A stretch of DNA of 15,274 bases from Bacteroidales bacterium (GCA_016285615.1 JAEERB010000057.1:1-15274); one strand, 5' to 3'; positions 8,324 to 14,989 are shown, counted from the stretch's first letter. Numbers and translations are program-made. Notes: a model not told the origin generated them from the letters alone.

Positions 8324-9444
8324 GAAATCCTAGGAATTATCTCGTTTTTCCATTGGGCGTACACGCCTTCTTCAATTTTCTTACGTGCAGTGCGCACCAG
8401 ATCCAAGTAGAAGTGCAAGTTGTGGATACTGCCAATCATAGGGCCGAGCATCTCATCTGCAACATATAGGTGGCGCAAGTAAGCGCGCGAATATTCACGG
8501 TCGGCGAAGAGGTCGCTACCAGCATCTATTGGTGTAAAATCCTTTTTCCACTTCTCGTTTTTCATATTCATAATACCGTCCCATGTGAAAATCATGCCGT
8601 GGCGGGCGTGTCGTGTTGGCATCACGCAGTCGAACATATCGACGCCCATAGCAATATCTTCCAGAATATTAGCTGGCGTACCCACACCCATCAGGTAACG
8701 CGGTTTGTCTTTGGGCAGAATACCGCAGCAAATCTCTGTCATCTCGTACATCAGCTCGGTAGGTTCACCCACCGACACACCGCCGATAGCGTTGCCTTCA
8801 CGATTCATCGAAGCGATGAACTCGGCCGACTTCACGCGCAAATCGCGGAAGGTGCTGCCCTGCACGATGGGGAACAGCGTCTGCGAATAGCCATACTTGG
8901 GCTCCGTATTGTCGAAGTGCTCACAGCAGCGTTTCAGCCAAGCGTGGGTGATGTTCATCGACTGCTCGGCATACTCATGGTCGCATGGATAGGGCGTACA
9001 CTCATCCAGTGCCATCACGATGTCGGCGCCAATGGAGCGCTCGATGTCCATCACTCTCTCAGGACTGAACAGGTGACGCGAGCCATCGATGTGCGACTGG
9101 AACCACACGCCCTCCTCGGGTTTGATTTTGCGTCGCTGGCTCAGCGAAAACACCTGATAACCACCACTATCGGTCAGTATCGGGCGATCCCAGCCATTGA
9201 ACTTATGCAAGCCGCCGACCTCTTCCAAAACTTCCGTTCCTGGACGCAAGTAGAGATGATAGGTGTTGCCCAGAATAATCTCTGCCTTAATATCTTCCCT
9301 CAAATTTTTCATGTGAACGGCCTTGACCGAGCCCACGGTGCCCACGGGCATAAAAATGGGGGTGTGAATATCTCCATGGTCGGTTTTGATAATGCCGGCG
9401 CGCGCATTGCTTTTAGGGTCAGTGTGGTTAATTATAAACTCCAT
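8311..9444 (-). CDS. tgt: tRNA-guanine transglycosylase (queuosine tRNA modification)
   Basis: Exchanges guanine-34 of GUN-anticodon tRNAs for preQ1 in queuosine synthesis; cytosolic. It has 377 residues, normal for bacterial TGT. Key motifs: TDSGGYQVFSL with D92 (general base), DECTPYPCD at about 147-155, GGVSVGEP at 221-228, RYLMGVGTP at 249-257 and DMFDCVMPTR with nucleophile D272. The usual zinc site CxCxxC...H is not intact: the three cysteine positions read S310, L312 and D315, and only the histidine (H341 in SIHNLHF) remains. The flanking YSRAYLRHL is normal. From memory, Bacteroidetes homologues also lack these cysteines, so this is probably a lineage trait rather than a broken gene. 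A TACCTTTG promoter box lies 18 bases before the start codon. Confidence 0.96.
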   Translation of the reverse strand: MEFIINHTDPKSNARAGIIKTDHGDIHTPIFMPVGTVGSVKAVHMKNLREDIKAEIILGNTYHLYLRPGTEVLEEVGGLHKFNGWDRPILTDSGGYQVFSLSQRRKIKPEEGVWFQSHIDGSRHLFSPERVMDIERSIGADIVMALDECTPYPCDHEYAEQSMNITHAWLKRCCEHFDNTEPKYGYSQTLFPIVQGSTFRDLRVKSAEFIASMNREGNAIGGVSVGEPTELMYEMTEICCGILPKDKPRYLMGVGTPANILEDIAMGVDMFDCVMPTRHARHGMIFTWDGIMNMKNEKWKKDFTPIDAGSDLFADREYSRAYLRHLYVADEMLGPMIGSIHNLHFYLDLVRTARKKIEEGVYAQWKNEIIPRISQRL

Positions 9445-9461
9445 CGTGTTAGTAATTTTTG

Positions 9462-9469
9462 CAAAGGTA
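9462..9469 (-). promoter_or_regulatory. -7 promoter box for tgt (TACCTTTG on the minus strand)
   Basis: On the minus strand the sequence reads TACCTTTGCAAAA, a good match to TAnnTTTG, giving a very short leader before the tgt ATG at 9444. No strong -33 TTTG is seen. It sits back to back with the glycosyltransferase promoter within an 80-base divergent region. Confidence 0.65.
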
Positions 9470-9494
9470 TGATTTTTTGTTGTAAAGAATACGA

Positions 9495-9502
9495 TATTTT
9501 TG
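9495..9502 (+). promoter_or_regulatory. -7 promoter box for the glycosyltransferase gene (TATTTTTG)
   Basis: TATTTTTG matches TAnnTTTG, 22 bases before the ATG at 9525. A TTTG at 9476-9479 could be the -33 element, although the spacing is somewhat short. It probably also serves the sigma factor gene that follows 9 bases after the glycosyltransferase. Confidence 0.6.
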
Positions 9503-9524
9503 TTAATCTAATTAGAAAAATGTG

Positions 9525-10667
9525 ATGTTGAATCTGGTAGTTGCACTTTCCACCCCCCTGCTCATCCAAATCTCGGTCTATCTTCTTGCCGCATTGTCGC
9601 TCTGTCTGTTAGGCTATTATTTAGGGGTCTTCTTACGATTAATCGTTTATAAATCAAAGCGTCCGCCGCTTATGAACGTGCCCGTGTCGGTCATTGTTTA
9701 TGCCAAGAACGATGCCGTTTCACTTGAGCAGACACTACCAGAAATTCTAGCACAGGAATACGAAAATTTCGAGGTCGTTGTAGTGGATGACCACTCGTGC
9801 GACAACACCGCTGTGGTGATGGAAGAGTTCCAAAAAAAATATGCCAATCTGAAGTTTTTGGACATGAGCTCGTCGGTCACCAACATCAAAGGGCGCAAAT
9901 ATCCCTTGTCGTTAGCCATCAAGGTGTCGGCTTACGAGCATCTGTTGTTCACCCAGGCCGACTGCATGCCCACCTCCAAATATTGGCTCCAGCGGATGGT
10001 TTCGCGCTTCTCGAGCAAGAAGCAGATTGTACTCGGCCACACCACCTACCCGCAAGGTCGCGGCCTGTTCAACTTCCTACTTCACTTTGACGCCTTTCAT
10101 GTGGCCATGCAATACTTCTCCTACGCCGTTGCGCGCATCCCTTTCATGGGCTTGGGACAGAACCTGGCCTACACCAAGACGCTCTTCCTCAAGAACCAAG
10201 GGTTTTCGTCGCACTATCACCTGCGTTATGGCGAGGATGACCTCTTCATCAACGAAGTGGCCACCAAGAACAACTGCGCGGTAGAATATTCAGCCGAAGC
10301 ACAGACCGTTTCCACCGCCATCGTCACGCCAGGTTCTTGGCTTTGGGACAAGCGGCATCACTACACCACACGCCGCAACTATAAGGGAGTGCATCGCTTT
10401 TTACTTGACTTTTACGGAATACTCAATCCTCTGTTTTACTTATCGTTGGCATTTGCCATTTGGATGTCGTGGTATAACCTGCTCTGGTTGCTGATTGCCA
10501 TAGGAATTTTTGTTGTCAAGACCACTGTCATGTACATCATCTTTGGACTTGCGGCCAAGAAAATCAACGAAAAAGGCATTATACCCTACATTCTGTTTGG
10601 CGACTTCCTCTTCTCCTTCCTCAATCCTACCCTGTATATTGGATCAAAATTCACCAAAAACAAATAA
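9525..10667 (+). CDS. Membrane-anchored family 2 glycosyltransferase
   Basis: A 380-residue inverting GT2 enzyme with an N-terminal membrane segment (about residues 12-42), a cytosolic GT-A domain (about 50-260) and hydrophobic helices near the C-terminus (about 295-360). The GT-A fold is indicated by VSVIVYAKND at 54-63, VVVVDDHSCDNT with D88-D89 binding the nucleotide sugar, and QADC with D146 at the DxD position. The first Asp of the common DADC is Gln here. GEDD at 236-239 supplies the catalytic acid region, and KRHHYTTR stands where processive relatives have QxxRW. Sugar and acceptor are unknown; envelope polysaccharide or glycolipid synthesis is likely. A GTG at 9522 precedes the chosen ATG in frame. 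The ECF sigma factor gene begins 9 bases downstream. Confidence 0.9.
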   Translation: MLNLVVALSTPLLIQISVYLLAALSLCLLGYYLGVFLRLIVYKSKRPPLMNVPVSVIVYAKNDAVSLEQTLPEILAQEYENFEVVVVDDHSCDNTAVVMEEFQKKYANLKFLDMSSSVTNIKGRKYPLSLAIKVSAYEHLLFTQADCMPTSKYWLQRMVSRFSSKKQIVLGHTTYPQGRGLFNFLLHFDAFHVAMQYFSYAVARIPFMGLGQNLAYTKTLFLKNQGFSSHYHLRYGEDDLFINEVATKNNCAVEYSAEAQTVSTAIVTPGSWLWDKRHHYTTRRNYKGVHRFLLDFYGILNPLFYLSLAFAIWMSWYNLLWLLIAIGIFVVKTTVMYIIFGLAAKKINEKGIIPYILFGDFLFSFLNPTLYIGSKFTKNK

Positions 10668-10676
10668 AAAACCTCT

Positions 10677-11285
10677 ATGGAATCTCCGGAACTTTTGACC
10701 GAGAAATCGAAACGGGACTTAATTCTAGTCAAAGAAGCCCTCGAAAACGGCAACCAGAAGGCCTACGCAGAGCTCATGGGCTACTACCGCGACTCGATCT
10801 ACTACATGATGCTGAAGATGTGCCGTAACCCGTACGATGCCGAAGATCTCACCATTGAAGCTTTTGGCAAGGCTTTCCGCTATCTGGAGCGCTACTCGGG
10901 CGACTACGCCTTCTCGACCTGGCTATTCCGCATTGCCGCCAACAACTGCATCGACTTCCTGCGCCGCAAGAACACCTCGCCGATGTGCGTGGACGACGAC
11001 CTTGAGACCTGCGAACAGAAAGCCGTTTCACTGACCAATGCTGTCGAGCACAAAACACCCGAGGACTTCTGTATGGAAAAGCAGCGCGTAGCGATGATGC
11101 GTATGGCTGTCGGACAGATGCGTGAAAACTACCGCAAACTCATCGAGTTGCGCTATTTCAACGAACTCTCGTACGAAGAGATTGCCCAAGAGTTAGGCAT
11201 AAGCCTCGCCAATGTCAAAATCAAACTTTTCAGAGCTAAAGATATGTTAGCCAACATTATGCGAAACATGAAACATAATATCTGA
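10677..11285 (+). CDS. ECF-type RNA polymerase sigma factor
   Basis: A 202-residue sigma-70 family factor with only regions 2 and 4. Region 2 spans about residues 22-100, with NPYDAEDLTIEAFGKAF and FSTWLFRIAANNCIDFLRR, the promoter-melting and -10 recognition helices. Region 4 spans about 145-197, with YRKLIELRYFNELSYEEIAQELGIS and then the recognition helix ANVKIKLFRAKDML. The linker between them is rather long and acidic (VDDDLETCEQK). No anti-sigma factor with a membrane helix is adjacent; the gene sits 9 bases after a glycosyltransferase and is followed by a small lipoprotein gene. Like other Bacteroidetes ECF factors it may serve envelope or stress genes, but its regulon cannot be read from here. 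Confidence 0.93.
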   Translation: MESPELLTEKSKRDLILVKEALENGNQKAYAELMGYYRDSIYYMMLKMCRNPYDAEDLTIEAFGKAFRYLERYSGDYAFSTWLFRIAANNCIDFLRRKNTSPMCVDDDLETCEQKAVSLTNAVEHKTPEDFCMEKQRVAMMRMAVGQMRENYRKLIELRYFNELSYEEIAQELGISLANVKIKLFRAKDMLANIMRNMKHNI

Positions 11286-11333
11286 TTACAAACACTCGTT
11301 ATATAGAAACCCTTAGCCAAAACAAAAATATTT

Positions 11334-11765
11334 ATGAAAAGCGTAAAACTTATCGGTTTAATTATCAGCATCTTCTTTGTATTCATTTCCTGCAACAAAG
11401 AGGATGTTAACAAACACAAGAGACTGGATAAAATCACCATTCAGATGGAGTGCATCATTGATGGCGAAACGGTCAGCTACCCCGAAGTGAACCACATGGT
11501 CTTCAACTGGAACGGCAAAATGCTGACAGGGATTGACTATTACGACGAAGGAGAGTACGGCTGGTCGGACAACTTCGACACCCCCAAGAGTGTCGAGACC
11601 ATTGACCCCAACAACATCATCCAATCACAAACCAATTCCGACTTGAGCTACTCAAACAGCACTTACACCTATACCTACAGAGGAAAACTTCCCGAAACCC
11701 GCACCGAAACCGTTCGGAATGGCGAGGATGTGATAAAGTACATTTATCATTACTACTATAAATAG
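11334..11765 (+). CDS. Small lipoprotein, short paralogue of the next gene
   Basis: A 143-residue protein of unknown function. The lipoprotein signal MKSVKLIGLIISIFFVFISC places the lipidated Cys at position 20. It is followed by N-K-E-D, which resembles the K-(D/E)2 lipoprotein export signal for surface exposure in Bacteroidetes (inference). The body contains FNWNGKMLTGIDYYDEGEYGW (W59), and the C-terminus has TYTYRGKLPETR...VIKYIYHYYYK. Both segments match the neighbouring 288-residue lipoprotein (FTWSGNLLDKIEYYYNGSYDW and YTYAYDGSYPASR...VTERYYYK), so this looks like a shortened relative lacking the middle. It follows the sigma factor gene after 48 bases with no clear promoter box, so it may be in that transcript. 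Confidence 0.75.
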   Translation: MKSVKLIGLIISIFFVFISCNKEDVNKHKRLDKITIQMECIIDGETVSYPEVNHMVFNWNGKMLTGIDYYDEGEYGWSDNFDTPKSVETIDPNNIIQSQTNSDLSYSNSTYTYTYRGKLPETRTETVRNGEDVIKYIYHYYYK

Positions 11766-11819
11766 AAGAACATAGAACAGAGAACAAATTCAGAATTCAA
11801 AAAACAGAAAAAAAAGTAC

Positions 11820-11839
11820 AGACGCACGGCCGTGTGTCT
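11820..11839. repeat. REP-like palindrome, copy 2 (one mismatch)
   Basis: AGACGCACGGCCGTGTGTCT differs from the copy at 2259-2278 by one base (C to T in the right arm). In RNA the change gives a G-U pair, so the hairpin is kept. The flanks GTAC on the left and CTTCTAC on the right are the same as in copy 1, so the copies share more than the palindrome. Confidence 0.8.
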
Positions 11840-11933
11840 CTTCTACAATCAACAATTCTTAACTTTTTCACTGATCACTTTTCACTAATATTTCTTAAAA
11901 TCTTCATTTTTTTCACATTTTTACATTTATTTG

Positions 11934-11941
11934 TATATTTG
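11934..11941 (+). promoter_or_regulatory. -7 promoter box TATATTTG for the long lipoprotein
   Basis: TATATTTGCAGA, identical to the box at 2379-2390, lies 53 bases before the ATG at 11995. The in-frame TTG at 11959 is within the probable leader and is not taken as the start. Confidence 0.75.
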
Positions 11942-11994
11942 CAGATTATAATTCCTATTTGAAACCTAATTTATTAACCACAAAATTATCCACT

Positions 11995-12861
11995 ATGAAA
12001 AACATTAAATTTTTATTGATGCTTGTTATCGCAAGCGCATTGGTATTTGTAGGCTGCCAGAAAGAAGGCGCTTTCAAACCCGGAAAGAAAATTGACCACA
12101 CCACCATTGCAGCCGACAATAGCGGTGAGTTGACCAACATGAAGTTCACCTGGAGCGGCAACCTGCTGGACAAGATTGAGTATTACTACAACGGCAGCTA
12201 TGACTGGACCGCTGCATACTCTTACGACAGCAAAAAACGTGTAACCAAGATTGAGGATGTTCAGTATGGCGAAAAAGCAGAATTTACCTACGATGGTAGC
12301 AAACTCGTCAAAATGGTTTTCTACGAAGACAATGTCATTGGTTGTACCGCTACTTTGGAACATAAAGGCTCGAAAGTATCCAGAATCACCTATCAAGTTG
12401 CTGATGCAGGCAAAGCTGCCAAAGCAAGAATCAATCCTTTTGATATTTTGCCCGATGCAGAAGCTTCTGCTACCTTGATTAAGGAATGCGCTCAACTTAT
12501 AAGCAACAATCTGACCAAAGCCGACTTGGTAATCTATGCCGATTTTACTTGGAAAGGCAACAATGTTGAAAAAATCGTTTTTGCCGCTCCTGCTTATCCC
12601 GGACAAGACATCACTCTTACTATGGAATATGACAACAAAGTTAACCCGATGCATGGTTTATTCACCATCTATTCTCCCATCTATTTGGAAGACAATTCGA
12701 TATTTAACTACGGCAAGAACAATATTACGATGTATAACATCTCATCCGTTTCAAGATCCTCAAGCGTCCTGTACACCTATGCTTACGATGGCAGCTATCC
12801 TGCCAGCCGCAGCTACAACAACGACGGTGCTACTGTAACCGAACGTTACTACTACAAATAA
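11995..12861 (+). CDS. Lipoprotein with repeated WxGN...YY motifs (DUF4595/YD-repeat-like)
   Basis: A 288-residue protein of unknown function. MKNIKFLLMLVIASALVFVGC is a lipoprotein signal with Cys at position 21, followed by Q-K-E. The body is rich in aromatic beta-strand pairs: FTWSGNLLDKIEYYYNG (W53), AYSYDSKKRVTKIED, FTYDGSKLVKMVFYED, then a second FTWKGNNVEKIVF (W186), and finally YTYAYDGSYPASRSY with terminal RYYYK. This style resembles Bacteroidetes lipoproteins of the DUF4595 or YD-repeat sort, a guess from pattern. The ATG at 11995 is chosen over the upstream TTG because the signal peptide begins there and the promoter lies at 11934. It is paralogous to the smaller lipoprotein before it. 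Transcription should end at the terminator at 12877-12917. Confidence 0.85.
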   Translation: MKNIKFLLMLVIASALVFVGCQKEGAFKPGKKIDHTTIAADNSGELTNMKFTWSGNLLDKIEYYYNGSYDWTAAYSYDSKKRVTKIEDVQYGEKAEFTYDGSKLVKMVFYEDNVIGCTATLEHKGSKVSRITYQVADAGKAAKARINPFDILPDAEASATLIKECAQLISNNLTKADLVIYADFTWKGNNVEKIVFAAPAYPGQDITLTMEYDNKVNPMHGLFTIYSPIYLEDNSIFNYGKNNITMYNISSVSRSSSVLYTYAYDGSYPASRSYNNDGATVTERYYYK

Positions 12862-12876
12862 TCGTAGATAGTGCCT

Positions 12877-12917
12877 AAAAAAAAGAGGCTGCTTCGTTGA
12901 AGCAGCCTCTTTTTTTT
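12877..12917. terminator. Bidirectional intrinsic terminator
   Basis: An exact inverted repeat: eight A, then GAGGCTGCTTC (12885-12895), a GTT loop, GAAGCAGCCTC (12899-12909) and eight T. The 11-bp GC-rich stem is followed by a T8 tract on both strands, so it ends the lipoprotein transcript from the left and the aminotransferase transcript from the right. Confidence 0.95.
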
Positions 12918-12922
12918 AGACG

Positions 12923-14053
12923 TCATTCTCCGTATTCCAACAGATTCTTTACAATCCACGTTTGTTGTTCATCGTCGAGTTCAGTGTGCATGGGCAGCGA
13001 AAGAACGGTGGCGCACAGTTTCTCGGCCACGGGGAAGTCGCCTGCACGGAAGCCCAGGCCTGCAAAGGCCTTCTGCAAATGGAGCGGCACGGGGTAATAA
13101 ATCATGGCGGGGATACCGGCGGCTTTCAGTCTTTCGATGAGAGCGGCACGGTCAACACCATCAGCCAGTTGCAGCGTATATTGGTGGAACACATGCGTGG
13201 TGAAAGGCGCGATGTGCGGTACGATCACCTTACCGCAGGCGGCGAGCAGCTCGTTGTAGCGAGCGGCGGCCTTCTGGCGGGCGGCGATATAGTCGTCGAG
13301 ATATTTCAGTTTCACATCCAGAATAGCGGCCTGCAGCGTGTCGAGCCGTGAGTTGACGCCCACCATATCGTGATAATAGCGCGTGAACATGCCGTGGTTG
13401 ACGATGCCGCGCAGCGTGTGGGCCAATTCATCGTCGTTGGTGAAGATAGCGCCGCCGTCGCCGTAACAGCCCAGATTCTTGGACGGGAAGAAGGAGGTGC
13501 AACCGATAGTGCCAATGGTGCCAGCTTTGCGCACCGAGCCGTCGCTGAAGCGGTACTCAGCACCAATAGCCTGACAGGCATCTTCCACAATGTGGAGGTT
13601 GTGCTTGGCAGCCAACGCCATCAGCGGTTCCATATCGCAGCACTGGCCGAACAGATGTACGGGCACGATAGCGCGCGTGCGGGGCGTAATGGCCGCCTCC
13701 ACCTTGCTAATGTCAAGGTTGAAGGTGCGCGGGTCCACATCCACAAAGACAGGGGTCAGACGAAGCAGGGCAATCACTTCAGCCGTTGCGATGAAGGTGA
13801 ATGGCGAGGTGATGACTTCATCGCCGGGCTGCAGACCCAGCGCCATCATCGACACTTGCAGGGCGTCGGTGCCGTTGCCGCAGGTAATCACATGGCGTAC
13901 ATTGAGATACGAAGCCAAGTGCTCTTCAAAAGCCTTCACAGCAGGCCCCTTCACAAAGGCGCACGAATCGATCACCGACTGCATCGCGGCATCAATCTCG
14001 GGTTTTATCTTCTCGTACTGACCTTTCAGGTCAACCATTTGGATTTTTTTCAT
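12923..14053 (-). CDS. DegT/DnrJ/EryC1/StrS family sugar aminotransferase
   Basis: A 376-residue PLP-dependent enzyme that transfers an amino group to a keto-sugar nucleotide, in the fold of WbpE, DesI and FdtB. The PLP lysine is K192 in SFFPSKNLGCYGDGG. D158 in IVEDACQAIGAEY contacts the PLP ring nitrogen, and GNGTDALQ at 59-66 holds the phosphate. PFTFIATAEVI at 84-94 and NSRLDTLQAAIL near 250 are family signatures. Length and motifs are complete. It makes a building block for O-antigen, capsule or glycoprotein glycans, but no other nucleotide-sugar gene is beside it. By eye it is more GC-rich than its neighbours (37 of 60 bases at 13201-13260, against 26 of 60 at 12481-12540). A TATTTTTG promoter box lies 20 bases upstream of the start. 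Confidence 0.94.
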   Translation of the reverse strand: MKKIQMVDLKGQYEKIKPEIDAAMQSVIDSCAFVKGPAVKAFEEHLASYLNVRHVITCGNGTDALQVSMMALGLQPGDEVITSPFTFIATAEVIALLRLTPVFVDVDPRTFNLDISKVEAAITPRTRAIVPVHLFGQCCDMEPLMALAAKHNLHIVEDACQAIGAEYRFSDGSVRKAGTIGTIGCTSFFPSKNLGCYGDGGAIFTNDDELAHTLRGIVNHGMFTRYYHDMVGVNSRLDTLQAAILDVKLKYLDDYIAARQKAAARYNELLAACGKVIVPHIAPFTTHVFHQYTLQLADGVDRAALIERLKAAGIPAMIYYPVPLHLQKAFAGLGFRAGDFPVAEKLCATVLSLPMHTELDDEQQTWIVKNLLEYGE

Positions 14054-14073
14054 GGATGCAAAAATTTTCTCCG

Positions 14074-14081
14074 CAAAAATA
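14074..14081 (-). promoter_or_regulatory. -7 promoter box for the aminotransferase gene (TATTTTTG)
   Basis: On the minus strand the sequence reads TATTTTTGCGG, matching TAnnTTTG. It starts 8 bases past the 3' arm of the terminator hairpin of the upstream barrel gene and shares the terminator's T-rich tail, so the -33 region falls within the hairpin. Confidence 0.55.
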
Positions 14082-14089
14082 TAAAAAAA

Positions 14090-14117
14090 GCAGAGACGGG
14101 GCGCGCCCCGTCTCTGC
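14090..14117 (-). terminator. Terminator hairpin of the barrel gene; REP-like palindrome with a different core
   Basis: GCAGAGACGGGGCG and its exact reverse complement form a perfect 28-base palindrome. On the minus strand it is followed by T7 (14083-14089), which makes it a strong intrinsic terminator for the gene at 14145-14681. The inner 20 bases read AGACG-GGGCGCGCCC-CGTCT: the same outer AGACG/CGTCT as the palindromes at 2259 and 11820, with another 10-base palindromic core. Confidence 0.85.
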
Positions 14118-14144
14118 TAATATAAATCGTTAATTGTACATTCA

Positions 14145-14681
14145 TTAGAATGCGTATCTAACACTGAGGCTCAGGTTCCAGTCGAAGTGGTTCCAACCGG
14201 GATCGTCAGTGAACAGGAGACCGTAGCCAGGACGGAAGTCCAATTGCAATGCCAAAGGAATGTTGAACTTATATTCCAAACCCATGATGGCATTCACACC
14301 AAACTTACCGATTTCTCTAACATCACGACGACCTACCCAGCGATCATCGATATATTTGTAAGGACCCCAGTTCCAGCCCAGCGAAACGCCGCCACCAATC
14401 AAACCATAGAGGCCGGCAACGAAGTGACCTTGGTACATCAAATTAGGATTCAGTTGCAAAGTGTAGAGGTCGATATTACTTACGTGCTCACCAGCAGTAA
14501 CAATGAATGAATTACCCAAATCAACTGACAAAGCCAAGTGATCGGTGAAGAATGTTTTGTACGTAAAGCCATTAAACGAACCTACAACGCCACCAATACC
14601 GTGTTTGTAGGGAGCTTGTGCTTGCAGTTGGCCGAAAATCATAGCCACTGCCACCATCAATAATAAAACTTTCTTTTTCAT
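14145..14681 (-). CDS. Small outer-membrane beta-barrel protein
   Basis: A 178-residue exported protein, probably an eight-stranded barrel of the OmpA/OmpX or porin-like type. MKKKVLLLMVAVAMIFG followed by QLQAQA is a Sec signal peptide with a cleavage site near residue 22. The mature part alternates aromatic and hydrophobic residues in strand-like segments (LALSVDLGNSFIV, FVAGLYGLIGGGVSLGWNWG, FGVNAIMGLEYKFNIPLALQLDFRPGYGLLF) and ends in SVRYAF, the terminal Phe recognised by the BAM machinery. The ATG at 14681 is preferred to the in-frame TTG at 14687. A TATTTTTG box lies 36 bases upstream, and the hairpin at 14090-14117 ends the transcript. No enzymatic motif is visible, and the function beyond outer-membrane location is unknown. 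Confidence 0.85.
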   Translation of the reverse strand: MKKKVLLLMVAVAMIFGQLQAQAPYKHGIGGVVGSFNGFTYKTFFTDHLALSVDLGNSFIVTAGEHVSNIDLYTLQLNPNLMYQGHFVAGLYGLIGGGVSLGWNWGPYKYIDDRWVGRRDVREIGKFGVNAIMGLEYKFNIPLALQLDFRPGYGLLFTDDPGWNHFDWNLSLSVRYAF

Positions 14682-14989
14682 AATCAATGATTTAAGTTAA
14701 TAATATTATTTTGATGCAAAAATACAAAAAAAAACATCGTTAATTTCAAACTCGGTGTGAAAATCGGAAAATTACACTAAGAGATTCCTTCACACGTAGA
14801 GCAGCTGAAGGGAACCTTACAGGCCACATTTTACATATTCTACACAAATTTCTTCCAAATTTTTAACATAAAATCGAGTTAGACGAATAAACACATACAG
14901 GTATAATCGCACAAAACAGCCATCTGTAGCGGGAATGCGCAAAAAAAAATTTTTTTTTCAGTCAATACATAATCTTATATTTTTTGTCG
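14682..14989. other. Gene-poor AT-rich intergenic region with an A9T9 tract
   Basis: About 300 bases between the barrel gene leader and the promoter at 14990 hold no convincing reading frame on either strand. The left end contains the barrel gene promoter. At 14941-14958 nine A are followed by nine T, a perfect AT palindrome likely to give bent, rigid DNA; it lies about 30 bases upstream of the promoter at 14990. Nothing else was recognised. Confidence 0.6.
14717..14724 (-). promoter_or_regulatory. -7 promoter box for the barrel protein gene (TATTTTTG)
   Basis: The minus strand reads TATTTTTGCATC, a TAnnTTTG match, 36 bases before the ATG at 14681. A TTTG on the minus strand at 14747-14750 could be the -33 element, at a 22-base spacing. 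Confidence 0.65.

Larger units (their letters stand above)
11766..11994. repeat. Spacer with second copy of the intergenic repeat
   Basis: This 229-base gap repeats the composition of the spacer at 2199-2407: AGAACATAGAACAGAGAACAAA, then AAAGTACAGACGCACGGCC, then TCTCTTCTACAA and CAACAATT runs, a TCAC-rich tail and finally a TATATTTGCAGA promoter. The order and orientation are the same as in the first copy. No coding potential was seen. The last 50 bases are the leader of the following lipoprotein gene. Confidence 0.7.

Noticed and set aside
8470..9525. A 351-codon open frame on the plus strand opposite tgt
   Set aside because: It mirrors tgt, which has all its family motifs on the other strand; the translated product shows no recognisable domain and is a shadow frame.
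11959..11994. TTG start extending the long lipoprotein by 12 residues
   Set aside because: It would place charged and polar residues before a complete lipoprotein signal peptide that begins at the ATG at 11995.
13370..14125. A 251-codon open frame on the plus strand opposite the aminotransferase
   Set aside because: Shadow of the DegT-family gene in GC-rich sequence; it also runs through the palindromic terminator at 14090-14117, which a real gene would hardly do.
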